A stretch of 64,000 nucleotides of DNA from Megalonaias nervosa (taxonomy: Eukaryota; Mollusca; Bivalvia; Unionida; Unionidae). Below, piece by piece: positions 1 through 11,092 of this stretch. Every line of letters starts with the position of its first letter. Within the stretch, counting starts at the first letter, position 1. The notes under the pieces were generated by a model. That model was given only the letters and a program-made list of their open reading frames with translations, ran no database searches and was not told the origin of the DNA. The stretch is from contig JAECUM010004955.1 in assembly GCA_016617855.1 (NCBI GenBank), positions 46,892-110,891 on the forward strand, in the 5' to 3' direction. The position numbers were made by a program, and so were the translations under genes.

Positions 1-2112
1 ACATCCAAGCAAACCTAACAACTAGCTTACCTACTACAGCAGAACAACTTGATAACTGCCTGCGTTCATTGCTCGACAAACATGCCCCAGCAACCAAGTG
101 CAGAGTAGCAATTCAGAAGTGTTCTCCGTGGTATAGCAGTGTTAGGGACCAGCTTCGCACTGCTAAAAGAGACCGCCGTAAAGCTGAGAGGCTTTGGCTT
201 TCCACCAGACTCACTATTCATAAGCAGATCTATGATGCCGCTAAGAAGAATGTCACAAACATAGTCCATGCAGCTAAATCAGCCCACTACAGTACTAAAA
301 TCATGGAAAGTTCCAGCTGCAAAGAGCTATTTGAGATTACTAACAAGCTGATGTCAAGGAACAAATGTACACCACTTCCAGCTACCTTCTCTCTAGTCGA
401 CCTTCCGGACCTGTTTGCAAATTTCTTCCGTGACAAAGTACAAACCATCAGAGATAAACTTGACAACACAATTTCAGTTGACTCGTCGTCACCATACAGT
501 TGCGATACAGAATTTCAGCGGCAACCGTTAGCAGCATTTGAACCTGTCTCTATGGATTTAGTACGTACAATCGTGATGAAGAGTGCACCAAAGTCATGTG
601 AACTGGATCCGATCCCGACGTCACTGCTGCTAGAGTGCTTGGATCCAATACTGCCTTCACTAACTGATGTTATTAATACCTCTCTCTCAACTGGCGAATT
701 CCCATCATTTTACAAAACTGCCATTGTAAAGCCTCTGCTGAAGAAACCAACACTCGACCATAATGATTTAAAGAACTACCGCCCAGTTTCTAATCTGCCA
801 TTCATGTCAAAAATCTTAGAAAAAGTTGTTCTATCCCAACTTGTATCTCATCTGAATTCAAACAGTCTTTTTAGCAATGTACAGTCTGCATATCGCCCTT
901 GCCACAGTACTGAAACTACTCTTCTGAAAGTAGTCAATGACCTTCTCTCTGCTTTGGATGGCGGAAAGATTACAGTCCTCACTCTCCTTGACTTGTCTGC
1001 AGCATTTGACACTATAGACCATGATATATTACTTCACCGTCTCCAGCATGTATTTGGCATTCATGATACGGCCTTACTATGGTTCAAGTCCTACTTGGTC
1101 AACAGGACACAAATTGTGTCCGCAAATGGAAAACACTCCAGCCCAGTTGAACTATGCTGTGGTGTTCCACAGGGTCTGTTCTTGGACCTGTTCTCTTCAT
1201 TCTATACACTCAGCCACTCTCAAGTGTCATAGATCATCATCCAGTGTCTCACCAATTGTATGCTGATGACACCCAAATATACAAATCTAACCATCCAGCT
1301 GAAGTTGAAGCTACCATCCAAGGCGTAGAGAGGTGCATTTCCGATGTGAAATCATGGATGACATGTAACAAGCTGCAGATGAATGATGATAAAACTGAAG
1401 CCATCCTGATTAAAACACAAAGACTTTCTCATTCACATCCTTTACCTCAGACAATAAATATCAGCAACACCAACATTAAATTCACACAGTCAGTGCGAAA
1501 CCTCGGTGTCACTCTCGACAGTACTCTCTCGTTGCACCAACATGTCATGAACATATGCAAGGCTGCATATCTTGAGCTGAGACGAATCAGCTCCATTCGC
1601 AAGTATCTTTCAGTTGATGCCACTAAAACACTTGTGTGTTTCTTAGTACTTTCAAGACTGGACTATTGTAACTCAATTCTGTCTGGTTCGTCTCAATATC
1701 TACTTCAGAAACTTCAAAAGTTCAAAATACAGCTGCTCGGATCATCCTTAGAGTACCACGATCAGAGCACGCCTCTCCCCTGCTCTGTACCCTACACTGG
1801 CTATCGATACGATCCAGAATTAAACACAAAATTTGTTCTCTGTGCTACGTTTCACTGACGGGCTCCAGTCCAACATACCTATCTGACCTCACCCATGTGT
1901 ACACACCTGCAAGATGCTTACGCTCCTCTTCTGACACTCGTATTCTCATTATTCCCACTATGAAGATGAAATCATATGGACAATGCTCTTTTGCATACCA
2001 GGGCCCAGCAACGTGGAACGAATTGCCCACTGCACTTAGACACAAAGACACAGTGATCTCATTCAAGAGCGCTCTTAAAACTCACCTATTTCAACTGCAA
2101 GAACAGACTTAA
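1..2112 (+). pseudogene. LINE ORF2 remnant, reverse transcriptase (CR1/L2-like)
   Basis: This is the C-terminal half or more of a non-LTR retrotransposon reverse transcriptase; the 5' part lies outside the window. The reading frame begins at or before position 69. Visible RT motifs in order are NYRPVSNLPFMSKILEKVV near 775, LDLSAAFDTIDHDILLHRL near 990, GVPQG near 1160, and YADDTQ near 1258, whose two aspartates are catalytic. The C-terminal tail of these elements follows, with GPATWNELPTALR near 2005 and a final FKSALKTHLF. The frame is broken twice: one shift near 1180, just after GVPQG, and another near 1720, so no intact enzyme can be made. The wording of the RT motifs and the 3' end match the CR1/L2/Jockey group; the exact clade is not settled. 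It probably lies in an upstream intron of the TOX gene on the same strand. Confidence 0.9.
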
Positions 2113-2312
2113 AGACCTAATAATGTATCCTTGCCTTAAATATTTACAGCATATTTTCTGTTTCTAATTTCGTGGTGTTTGTTTTTATTTTTGTAATCAT
2201 ATCATTATATATGTTTTTTAAGTGTTGTCAAATGTTGTAAAGCGCTTAGAGCTTCTAAAGATTAGGCGCTATACAAAGTCCTCATTATTATTATTATTAT
2301 TATTATTTTTTG
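2113..2312 (+). repeat. LINE 3' UTR and (ATT)n tail
   Basis: This is the untranslated 3' end of the preceding LINE. Around 2236-2275 it has a short stem-like segment (TTGTAAAGCGCTTAGAGC followed by AGGCGCTATACAAAG), typical of L2/CR1-type 3' ends that the element's own RT recognises. It ends in a run of ATT triplets at about 2283-2308. The triplet tail and complete 3' end indicate a genuine retrotransposed, 5'-truncated copy. Confidence 0.75.
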
Positions 2313-2413
2313 ATGATGATTGTAGCTTCTTAATCTGACCAGGAGTCAGACTGACATTAACATATTGATATGACATTTATAATTATCATCCTGATTTTAA
2401 ATCAGGGATTTAA
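2313..2413. other. Spacer between LINE tail and capsid-like block
   Basis: About 100 bp containing a GAT-triplet run and no recognised gene. It is the junction between the LINE 3' end and the 3' end of the opposite-strand capsid-like gene. Confidence 0.6.
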
Positions 2414-3798
2414 TTACATGTTTTCTACTGGGGCATCAGCGACTCGCATTCGTCTACCAACACCTTCAAGTAGCATTGATTTATCGCTGAGTATAACAGC
2501 AATTGCTCTGTAACCACCAACGGGTAGTACTGTTAAATGAGCTTGAAAATTTATATCAACAACAGATTGTCTAAACAAATCTAAATGTTATAGTGAAAAG
2601 TAATATATTGGATCCAGCGTTGTAAAATCCCGCTGAGATATTTGTAAACCAGAATCAACATTTTGATCACGCCCCATAAATGACATTAAACAATGATATG
2701 CACGTGCTACATGATTTCGATCGAAATTTAGTAATATATCCTCGGATGGTTCTTGATGAACATTTATTCTCAAAGAAACTTCACTAACTCCAATCATATC
2801 AAACACCATTGGATTTCATACCTGTGAATTTACTCTGGCATTGTCCTGAAGTGCAATAATATATGTCGTGGTGCTGACACCCCCTGCTGTGATGCTATCT
2901 GCCATGTGAATAACCCAGCAACATTACTTTGAATACTATCTGTGGTCATAGTCAACCATGACAACGTTGATTTACCACCTTGATCCATGAAAGAAAGTAA
3001 CCTTTGTTCTTTGCGATCGACGGAGTCATTGTTGGCATCCACAAAGAAAGTTTTGTCAGTATAACTTTACCATGGAGTGCCGCAGTTGCAGCTGGATTAA
3101 CTCCTTTGGCGTGCCCTATTGCATCATTGTCGGTGGCTTTTCTTACAAGTACCACAGTGTGTTTAGCGCCAAATATAACCTTCCTAACATTTCTGCAGAA
3201 TCCAAATATATGTGACAGTGGAATCACACATGAAAATTCTTCATTATCGTTTAACATTGTTCGACCTGATGCGAATCCTAAGTTAAAATTTTCATTCATC
3301 GATATTACTGCAGGAGCATCAGCAGCTCCTCCTGCAGCCCTTACATCACCCATAGTTACATTTCTGTTTTCTGGATGATCAATTGTATCTTTAACAAACA
3401 TCATTGATGGACCAGCTGATCTTGAATAATCATCGCTGTATCTTGCAAGGCCAAGTATCATCGTGGCAACATCAACATTTTCTAAACACGATTCAGTATT
3501 TTTTCCGTTAATCATGTATGTGGCACTGTTAAATAACGCCATAACGCCATTATTAACAAACCCAAATCAATCACCAATTCCATATGGTGTATCATCCTCT
3601 TTCAAGAGTCTACCTTCGATCTCAATGAATGCCTCAGCTGGCAAGAAGTATCTACTTGTATCCTGAACTTGTAATTCAATTCTTCCTCGTGCGTTAGGTA
3701 TACGTGCATCATAAGAATAATACTGATAATCGCGCAGATTCAGCTTTGAGAACTGGTGCATCCATGTCAAATGCGGGATCACATATACGTTTGAACAT
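2414..3798 (-). pseudogene. Decayed major-capsid-like gene of an endogenous virus or Polinton
   Basis: This is a roughly 460-codon reading frame on the minus strand, ending at TAA 2414-2416. It is broken by in-frame stops (TGA 3567-3569, TGA 2816-2818, TAA 2588-2590) and by frameshifts near 3040 and 2840. The start is uncertain: ATG at 3798 or at 3782, in different frames. Visible segments include RDYQYYSYDARIPN early, FVNNGVMALFNSATYMI just after the first stop, LARYSDDYSRSAGP near 3430, and a C-terminal VARAYHCLMSFMG followed by VVDINFQAHLTVLPVGGY. Length, order and style resemble the jelly-roll capsid-like proteins found in Polinton/adintovirus-type elements integrated in invertebrate genomes. 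That is recognition by resemblance, not by a search. The next gene lies 15-30 bp upstream on the same strand, a compact virus-like arrangement. Other DNA-virus capsids remain possible. Confidence 0.45.
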
Positions 3799-3812
3799 CT
3801 TTATTATATTTA

Positions 3813-4229
3813 TTATTGCCTAACACGAAGACCACTTCCTGCTATCAGACTAGTGGTTATATTTTTTTCTTTTTCTGACATTGGTACACCAGCTAACTCT
3901 GCTACTTTTTGATTAGCAGCTTGATTTATTATTTTACTGACATTTGCGGGCATCACTTCAGTGCTGGCCAGTTTTACTGGTGGCTGAGGTTTTTGTCATA
4001 TTAATCGTGCTAACCGATCCTTGATTGCTGAGAATACTTTGCTAGCAACATCACCAACAGCGCCAATACCTTTATCATGAACAACATCAATAGCTTTCAT
4101 TCCTAGTTGCTTTGCAAGCGGTATTGCTTTTGGGGCTATCCTTCTAAATAGACCTTGAACAACATCACCTAGTCCATCTCCATAGGTCGTTTTGTATACT
4201 GGTAATCGTGAATTTATTACCCTGACCAT
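3813..4229 (-). pseudogene. Small basic Gly-rich protein, core/minor-capsid-like, one internal stop
   Basis: This minus-strand frame runs from ATG 4229 to TAA 3813-3815, about 138 codons, with one in-frame TGA at 3996-3998. The N-terminal part holds the Gly-rich basic motif YGDGLGDVVQGLFRRIAPK followed by an amphipathic Lys/Ala/Val-rich stretch. After the stop the frame stays open, through VSKIINQAANQKVAELAGV, and ends in GSGLRVRQ. Short basic Gly-rich proteins of this kind sit next to capsid genes in adintovirus and Polinton-type elements and are compared with adenovirus core peptides; that family link is inference. It lies between the capsid-like gene and the Q-rich gene, all on one strand, with gaps of tens of bases. 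The single stop could be one point mutation. It could also be a chance open frame, but conserved phase on both sides of the stop argues against that. Confidence 0.45.
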
Positions 4230-4290
4230 GGTTGGTCTATGAGTATTATGTATGATTATCTTATTATAGTCATTGCATCTGATTACATAC

Positions 4291-5324
4291 TCAATCACTG
4301 TGATAATTATCATAAGTGATATTGTCACTAATTTCATTAATAAGGGACCGATATACATTAATATCCATGATACCGCCTGTAAATAATCGTTTACAAATAT
4401 CAGCTGCTTCATTAATGATTTCTGGGGAATTATTACCAGCTCGTTTTCCTCCAGTGAGAATTTCTAGTCGATCAACATCGGCAAGGACGTTATTGGGACA
4501 AGTAATAAGACCACTTCCTTGAGTAGTAAGGCCACTTCCAGTTGCACCGGGGGGGGATCTTGATATTCATCCTCACTTGTTGTTTTGACTGGTTGTCGTG
4601 GTGATTGCAATTGTTTCATTATTTTTTGAAATTGTTGTTCTTGTTGTTGTTCTCGTTGTTGTAGCTCTTGTTGTAGTCGTTGTATTTGTTGTTATCGTTG
4701 TGGTGATGGTGATGATTGTTGTGGTAGTGCTGGTAGTAGTCATGGCGATCGTTGTGGTGATGGTAATAGTCGTTTACTTTTTTGTTTAGATTTTTCGATA
4801 TGCTCAGATACCATACTGTCAAATTCATTAAAATTATTAATATCTTCCTCAGATCTGATTTCCGGAATATTATTAGCGATGCGAAATACATCCTTGATCC
4901 AATCGGCAGATTTTAGAGATTTAACATATTCTGGTTTTACATATTTTTTTCTTTCATAATATCCATACGCAACAATATTAAGTAATTGGTCTTTGTTCTT
5001 GATAGCAGCAATACCTTCCGGCGTAAATTTATCTGTGATGCTAGTTCTGATTCTTGGTGGTTTAGGTTGTGGTTGAGCTGCTTGAATACAGCCAGCAATA
5101 TCAACAGGTAATGTTTCAAGAGCTTTCTGTGTTGCCTCAGTTGCTGTAACAATTTTCTTTGTTGGTTCGACAATCGGTTTAAATAATTGCTCTGCACCTT
5201 CTGCAGATTCCACCTGAGACTCCTGACGCGCTTGTAGTTGTTGCTTGACAGAATTATGGACAGGTAGATATTTTTTAATTGCCTCTAGTCGCTCACGAGC
5301 TAGATTAGATGTATGAGATTCCAT
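4291..5324 (-). pseudogene. Coiled-coil/Q-rich gene of the viral block, frameshifted
   Basis: The minus-strand frame starts at ATG 5324 and is open for about 194 codons to TGA 4740-4742. The first part is charged and helical (ARERLEAIKKYLPV near the start). It is followed by TPEGIAAIKNKDQLLNIVAY and a Lys/Ser-rich segment. Past the break, other frames continue with a Gln-rich coiled-coil stretch (QRLQQELQQREQQQEQQ, about 4640-4690) interrupted by one TAA. A last segment from about 4545 reads GLTTQGSGLITCPNNVLADV, then LEILTGGKRAGNNSPEI, ending at TGA 4291-4293. An eight-base C run on this strand (about 4549-4557) sits at one frame change and is a likely slippage site. Function unknown; position beside capsid-like genes suggests a structural or packaging role. 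It is upstream of, and co-oriented with, the other two genes. Confidence 0.4.
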
Positions 5325-5858
5325 TATTTGATGTAACAATGATTTAATTATAGCAGCATGGAGGGTGAACGACCAGCGTTGAATGACCAGCACGTAAACG
5401 AAACACACCATAAAATAAAAACGCGCGTCAGTGATGATGTAACAAAATGAGCTAACCCAATTAGAGAAATCTCATGGCCTGACAGAGGTTTTGGTTGAAC
5501 ATAATTGACCTTGAGATTTCATTTTTGTAGGAAGGTTTATTTTTCATAAATAAGGTCTCCAAACAAAATGGTCTGTTCACCCTCCCTGCTGCTGTCCCGT
5601 ATTTTGGACCTGAGTACGGGTGTACGTTTTTTTTGTTAAAAATCCGTTTTTTCAATTAAAAAAGATTTTACAAAAAATTCCTTGCAAATTTCTGTTTTGA
5701 CCAGGCCCCGGTTCCATTCTTAAAATAAATGTGTTGCATGTATAAAATACAATTGGTCCATTCGAAATCGAGGCTGCCATACCAAATTTTAACTGCCATC
5801 CGCCACCATATTGGATTGCACAGAGTGTCTGCTGCTATCACTGTATTTCGTCTTCATG
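5325..5858. other. Interval between viral block and hAT copy
   Basis: No gene is recognised. It holds short AT-rich runs and, near 5770-5815, a segment GGCTGCCATACC that is roughly inverse to TTGGCAGC near 7288. This is weak evidence for terminal sequences of the hAT copy between them. No promoter could be assigned to either neighbour. Confidence 0.4.
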
Positions 5859-7155
5859 ATGTCGAAAAGAAAAGCAGAAGATTCAGAATTTTCTCCAGCA
5901 AAGAAAAGAAAACAGAATTGGAAGGACAACTATGCCGTCATGTTTAAAATTTGTGAAACCATCTCGTAAAAGAGAAAACTTTGCATTTTGCAAATTGTGC
6001 AATTGTGATTTCACTATTGGGCATGGAGGCGCCCATGACATAAAACAGCATGACAAAGCTAATAAACATCAGCTTGCTGTTTTATCATCGACAACACAGC
6101 CTGAACTGAAGTTTATACATACCAGAGAGAACCTTGACATAATTAGATCAGAAGTTCTTTTTACTAAATTTCTTATAGAAAGGAACCTTACTCTTTCAGT
6201 TGCTAGTGATGCTGGCGATTTATTTCGCACACTTTTTCCAGGCAGCAACATCGCCAAGGATTACACGTGTGCTAGAACGAAAACAGTGGCTATCATTAAT
6301 GAGCTGGCAACAGACAACCATAACTACATTGTGAAAAGACTGAAAGGTGTTTAGTTTTAGACCTTCTACGTTCTTATTTTAACTGTGAATTGTGACAAGT
6401 TTATTTTTGATTGTCAGAAGATTTACAGGTTTTTTTTCTTTCTCCCCACCCCCTTTGCACGAAATTAGTATTTTTTTGTCTACATTTCTTTCTGTGCTGT
6501 ATTGTTTTGATACACTGTTCAGCCAAAAACTTCCATAAACTCTTCTGCCTGAGGAGGTCAATGATACTTTGTATAAAAACTCTGGAAGCCTTTTGCACCA
6601 GGGATCAAGAGAAGTTTTTCAGTGCTGTGAAGAGGTATTTCATCAATGCTTGCACATATATGCAGAAGAAATTCCCCTTAAAGGATGAGGTTCTGACACG
6701 TGCCCGAGTTGCAAATATTAGCTCAAAGTTAGAGGTCTCTGTTGCAGACATCAGGTTCTTTCTCAAGAAATTTTCCATGTTACTGCTGAAAAAAGATGGT
6801 GAATCTTCTGATGCTCAGGACAAGCTTAGAGCCCAGTTTGCCTCATACCTGATCAGCTCTCTGACTGAAAGGATACTCTCCTGCGAGAGTGTTGATGGAG
6901 TGTGGATTCTGATGTCTAAGATGAAGAATTCATGTGGAGACTTTCTTTACAATCATCTCAGTTATTTTATGTTAGGACTTCTTTCTTTACCACACTCTAA
7001 TGCTGATTGTGAGAGGATTTTTAGTTGGTACATTGGAATCAATAATGATTGAAAAGACAAGGTGTGGAAAAGGCACATACAAACATCTTGTGTCTGATGA
7101 CTTACTAAGAAGGTGCAAGAGTGCAACACTTGCATCTTTGACATCAAATAATTAA
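5859..7155 (+). pseudogene. hAT-family transposase, internally deleted and frameshifted
   Basis: The N-terminus begins at ATG 5859 with a Lys/Arg-rich stretch (SPAKKRKQNWKDNYA). A frameshift near 5940 leads into a zinc-binding segment, FCKLCNCDFTIGHGG then KQHDKANKHQ (two Cys, two His), the BED-like DNA-binding domain of hAT proteins. The frame continues through FLIERNLTLSVASDAGDLF to about 6354. After a non-coding stretch (about 6355-6545) coding resumes with FFSAVKRYFINACTYMQKKF and reaches the conserved C-terminal dimerisation motif LPHSNADCERIF near 6995. A further shift near 7030 leads to a short tail ending at TAA 7153-7155. The catalytic DDE core normally between these parts, several hundred residues, is missing. 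The gap has a polypyrimidine run and CAG just before 6525, so a cryptic intron is possible. It is a dead transposon copy or, less likely, a partly domesticated one. Confidence 0.75.
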
Positions 7156-7444
7156 GTAACTTACTGACCTACTTTAGTGACGGATGTAGATGTTGTAAAT
7201 AGTTATATATGCAGTAAAATTTTAAAAATCAGTATTTCTTCCTGAAAATCAGTATTTTTGGCATAAGCAGTCAGTATTTTTGTAGTCCGGGGTTGGCAGC
7301 TATGGCATTATTTCAATGGCAGATTGGAGTCTTTGCTGTTCACAGAACACTGTTATGTGTGCATCATATTCAAGTAAAATAATTCTTTGGACTACTTCCT
7401 CCTGATTGGAAAAAGTGATTCCACTAGGACTTCGGTGTCTGTTC

Positions 7445-7605
7445 AACCATTTCATAATGTGCTGGCAGATCAGGGTCAGTGTTACTTGTTCTGCTGATCC
7501 CTGCTAACAAACTGCATAGATCCAGATCTGCTGGTGTCTTATGCTACATCAGATCTGAGTCCATGGTTTAAAGTTGGATATTATATATGGGTATAGCTGG
7601 GGGTT
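7445..7605. repeat. MITE family A, degenerate copy
   Basis: The internal segment (GCTGGCAGATCAGGGTCAG, TTGTTCTGCTGAT and CCAGATCTGCTGGTG) matches the interior of the copy at 8887-9107 in the same order. The terminal repeats are eroded. Confidence 0.5.
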
Positions 7606-8886
7606 TTTTTAAAAAAAATTATCAGACCTCACTTGCAGTTTGTAGTGCCAGTATTAAACAGAATTTTTCAGGCTAGAAAATTCAGTTACCTACCCCTGTC
7701 AACTTATTTTCTTGTTTTTCCTTGAGGAAACTTTATTCTGCAAAGTCATGATATTATGTAAGCAGTGGAGTCCTTCTTTGTTTTCCATTTGTCGGATTTT
7801 ATACCAAGCCAGCTGTTGGTCTCTTTTATTCTTCTTTTTCAATTTTTTTTTATTTCAACTAAATCTAATTGAAATCCCATCTTGTATTTTTCTTTGATCA
7901 GCTTTGTGCTAGTATCAGATGACATGCACTGATAATTTGCTATACATGCTACACTGAGCCATGGGCCAGCCCACATTGTTATGTAGAATCTTTCATGGAT
8001 TCATTCCACTGGCTTCCCAATAATTAGAATCTTGAGAGCTAGTATTAGTGACGATTTTAGTCTGGAGACCACCTGTCACCTATTTGCTTTCCTTCAGGGA
8101 GTCATTTTGGGCTTGTTAATGTAACCTAAACAAGCTAGATATTTTGTAAATTGATTCTGGTATGAATGTCATTAAGATCGCTCCAAAGATCACCTTGAGA
8201 TAAGCTTATACTTTTTATCTGAACTTTTATTTTAGGATGCAGGGTGAAATTTTTGAAAACGTCACTTGAATTCAAAATCAGATTTTAGAATTTAAAGTGC
8301 AACTCAGTAATAAAAAGTAAAAGAATTCTTTGTTGTCTGCATAACAGCTATATTCACGAAGTCCATTTTTTAAAATCAATCAAGTGATGCGATTATTACA
8401 TTATATCAGCATCAATGTGACATCAGTGTAACATAGCACTGAACACTGATTGAAATTGGATGCAGAATTATATAAAAAGTGCAATAACTTTGTGCTTCTT
8501 ATTAATAATTTTTAAACAAAAATTATACAGTTTTAATAATCCCAATAACAAACCTGCAAAAAAAATAAATAATGAAAAGTATATCAAATATTTACAGAAA
8601 TCTTTAGCTATTTATGACCTGCCATAAATTAGCAGTACAGGTTTTATGTTGTAGAAAACGATAGGATCTCAATAACTGTGCCATACTAAAAACTTCACAA
8701 ACCAATATTTCCTTTCTTTTTCATAAAACAATCTTAAATTTGATGAATTTTTAATACTCATGTGGCATTTATTTTATGGACAATTAGAGACTGGGTATTT
8801 TTGTGCATTATTTTCTTTGTAATGACTTGTTACTTGGGGCTAGAAATTCAGCAATGAGTAACACAGTAGTAACCTGTACATTTATT

Positions 8887-9107
8887 TACTGTATATACTC
8901 GCTTATAAGTCAAGTCAAACTGCAGATGGCAAAGATTCAGATCTGTCATAGCATAATGTTCCTGCAGATCAGGACCTGTTTTGTTTGTTCTACTGATTAT
9001 TCCAAACAGACTGCACAAACCCAGATCTTCTGGTGCATTATGCACTGGCAGATCTGGGTTTGTGCAGTTTGCAGTTGGAGTTGACTTATAAGTGGGTACG
9101 TATGGTA
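8887..9107. mobile_element. MITE family A, best copy (221 bp, terminal inverted repeats)
   Basis: The left end reads TACTGTATATACTCGCTTAT then AAGTCAAGTCAAACTGCA. The right end, read on the other strand, gives CTACCATACGTACCCACTTA then TAAGTCAACTCCAACTGCA. These form inverted repeats of about 38 bp with mismatches. The middle is itself partly palindromic (GCAGATCAGG / CAGATCTGGG). Related copies lie at 7445-7605, 20661-20756, 24005-24095 and 26407-26621. It has no coding capacity, so it is a non-autonomous DNA transposon of unassigned superfamily. Confidence 0.7.
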
Positions 9108-10917
9108 GTGTTTGGGCATTACTGTGAACCTTGGCTGTGCAGAATAAAAAGAATGGGGGTGGTAATTTTTTTTTTTTATTTGGTGATATGTTTTTACAGG
9201 TAATCCTCTTTAGCTGTTATAAGGTGATGGATTCCTAAGTCGATTGAAACTACCTTACGGTTTATGTTCCCCCCAACCCCTTTGGAAATTATACCATGTG
9301 TTTTGTACTTTTTGGTAATTGATAACAGGTACAAATATTTAATGAACAGTCTCAGGAACAAGCAACATTTTTTAAAAATTTATAAAATTTCACTTAAAAT
9401 GAGAAAGTCCAAAGCATTTGAAAGCAACATGAAACAAAACCCTATAATATATATATTCAAACCATTGTGGTCACTGACTGTAAAGGTGATTAACCTCAGC
9501 TTCACAACTATATGTTTAAGAGGTAAAATAATAAATATTTGTGAATGTTTTGGATTTGGTACATTTTTTATACACTGCAGAAACCAAAAAAAAATGGATT
9601 GTTTGTTCGAGTGGCAGTTGTAACAATGATAATGAAATCTAGGTCCTAGATGCAGTTAGCAGTTATGGTTCAAGTATCGAAATGAAGTGAATACTTTGCC
9701 ACTTAAAGGTATGAAGAATCAAATTCTATAAAATGACACCAATTACTGAAATCGGTGTTAAATGCATACATGACCTGTGTGACTTGTACTATAGAATTAA
9801 TTACAGTCTATTTGTTTCTGCTGTGATCATTTGAAGTCTTCAGGCCAAATTACATAATGTAATGACCAAAGTGGGAACATAAATATTAATCTGGCACTCG
9901 TCTGCAGACTGGTCACATATTTTGTTCCAATAATGCCAGAAAAGTGTTTCCTATTACACTGGTTTTAAAATTAGTGTAGGTATTTTTTTTTACATTATAT
10001 ATATTATAATGATTAGTATATATATTGTATTAAGCACTTAAAGTACTGGTCAGAAGCAGCTGAATTGGATGCACAAATCAGTTTCAGGGAAAAAAAATTT
10101 ATATTTTTTTACCCTGGAGAAAAAAATTACTTGGGTCAGCAACAAAAAACAGGGATGATTGGCTGACTGGAACGGGTGTTTCTTTTTGGCATATGGTTAG
10201 TTACTGCTAATCAAACATTGGTAAGTTGGTCACCTTCCAAAAAAAAGCCAAAAATTGTTTCAATAATGTCCTCTTCTAAAAAGTTCACTGTATTGTCACT
10301 CAAAAACACTTCATAAGTTTGCAGAGTTTAAGTTACATTTGTTAAGAGGCCATAACTGGCTGCACATAAGCTGCTTAGACAGTCTTGCTTTTTTTTATAG
10401 TCCTACTGGTCATAGACAAGTAGAACTTTTAGAATGGCCTGTTGTCTCTCGTCTGTCATCTGATATCCTTCTAAACTGCTTGGGGGATTGCCATGAAACT
10501 TTACATGCATGTTAAACCCAGGGTCTAGTACAAGCATGGACAGCTTCCTCCAGGGTGTTGGTCGGACAAGTTAAATTGATGAAGCTAGTCAAATAACTGT
10601 AACTTTTTCCTTGCTGAGGCTTATGCACAAGTTACAATACTACATCAGGCCTCTTAATGAAATGGTCATCTATATTAAGTTTTGTAATGATATCAATCCC
10701 ATCTGGGCCTCTTTTTATTTCTTTACTGGATTAGACCTGAAATAGTTAATGTGGGTGATCTGTTTATTTGTCAAAAGTCAGAACATAGCTTTATACTCTA
10801 CATCAATGTTTATACAAATATAGGAGTGGAAAAATAAAATTCAGTCCTTTGACAGAAAATGTGGCTGTACAGTAAAGGATTGAGCTTCTAAATCTGTATA
10901 TGATCTCAGTAGTGGCT

Positions 10918-11092
10918 TAGTTTGATTTGGTGTTTTATGGCAGAACAACAAAAGTAGGTAATTTAGTGACGAGGATTAAGTGGTACAAGTACCTTGCCCC
11001 AAATTACATTAGCCCCCCCATGATTGATCCAAGGGTAGGATTCGAAACCATCACCTATTGTGTGCATGATCATGTTGTAACATAACTAATGA
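10918..11092 (-). mobile_element. SINE family 3 (tRNA-derived), reverse copy
   Basis: Read on the minus strand, it has a B-box-like GGTTTCGAATCCTACC near 11036-11052, then a body with AAGGTACTTGTACCAC, and a tail resembling the copies at 21255-21443 and 34715-34872 (homologous phrases around GGCAAGGCACATTACC and AACCTACTTGTG). Strongly diverged. Confidence 0.5.

Noticed and set aside
3004..3378. 124-codon plus-strand open frame
   Set aside because: Antisense shadow of the capsid-like gene; composition is unlike a gene and there are no neighbours on that strand.
4598..4891. Val-rich (+) and His/Asn-rich (-) open frames
   Set aside because: They are other-phase readings of the GTT/CAA triplet region that encodes the Q-rich part of the viral-block gene.
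5770..7300. Terminal inverted repeats of the hAT copy
   Set aside because: The GGCTGCCA / TTGGCAGC match is only about eight bases and no 8 bp target duplication could be found, so the boundaries were not called.
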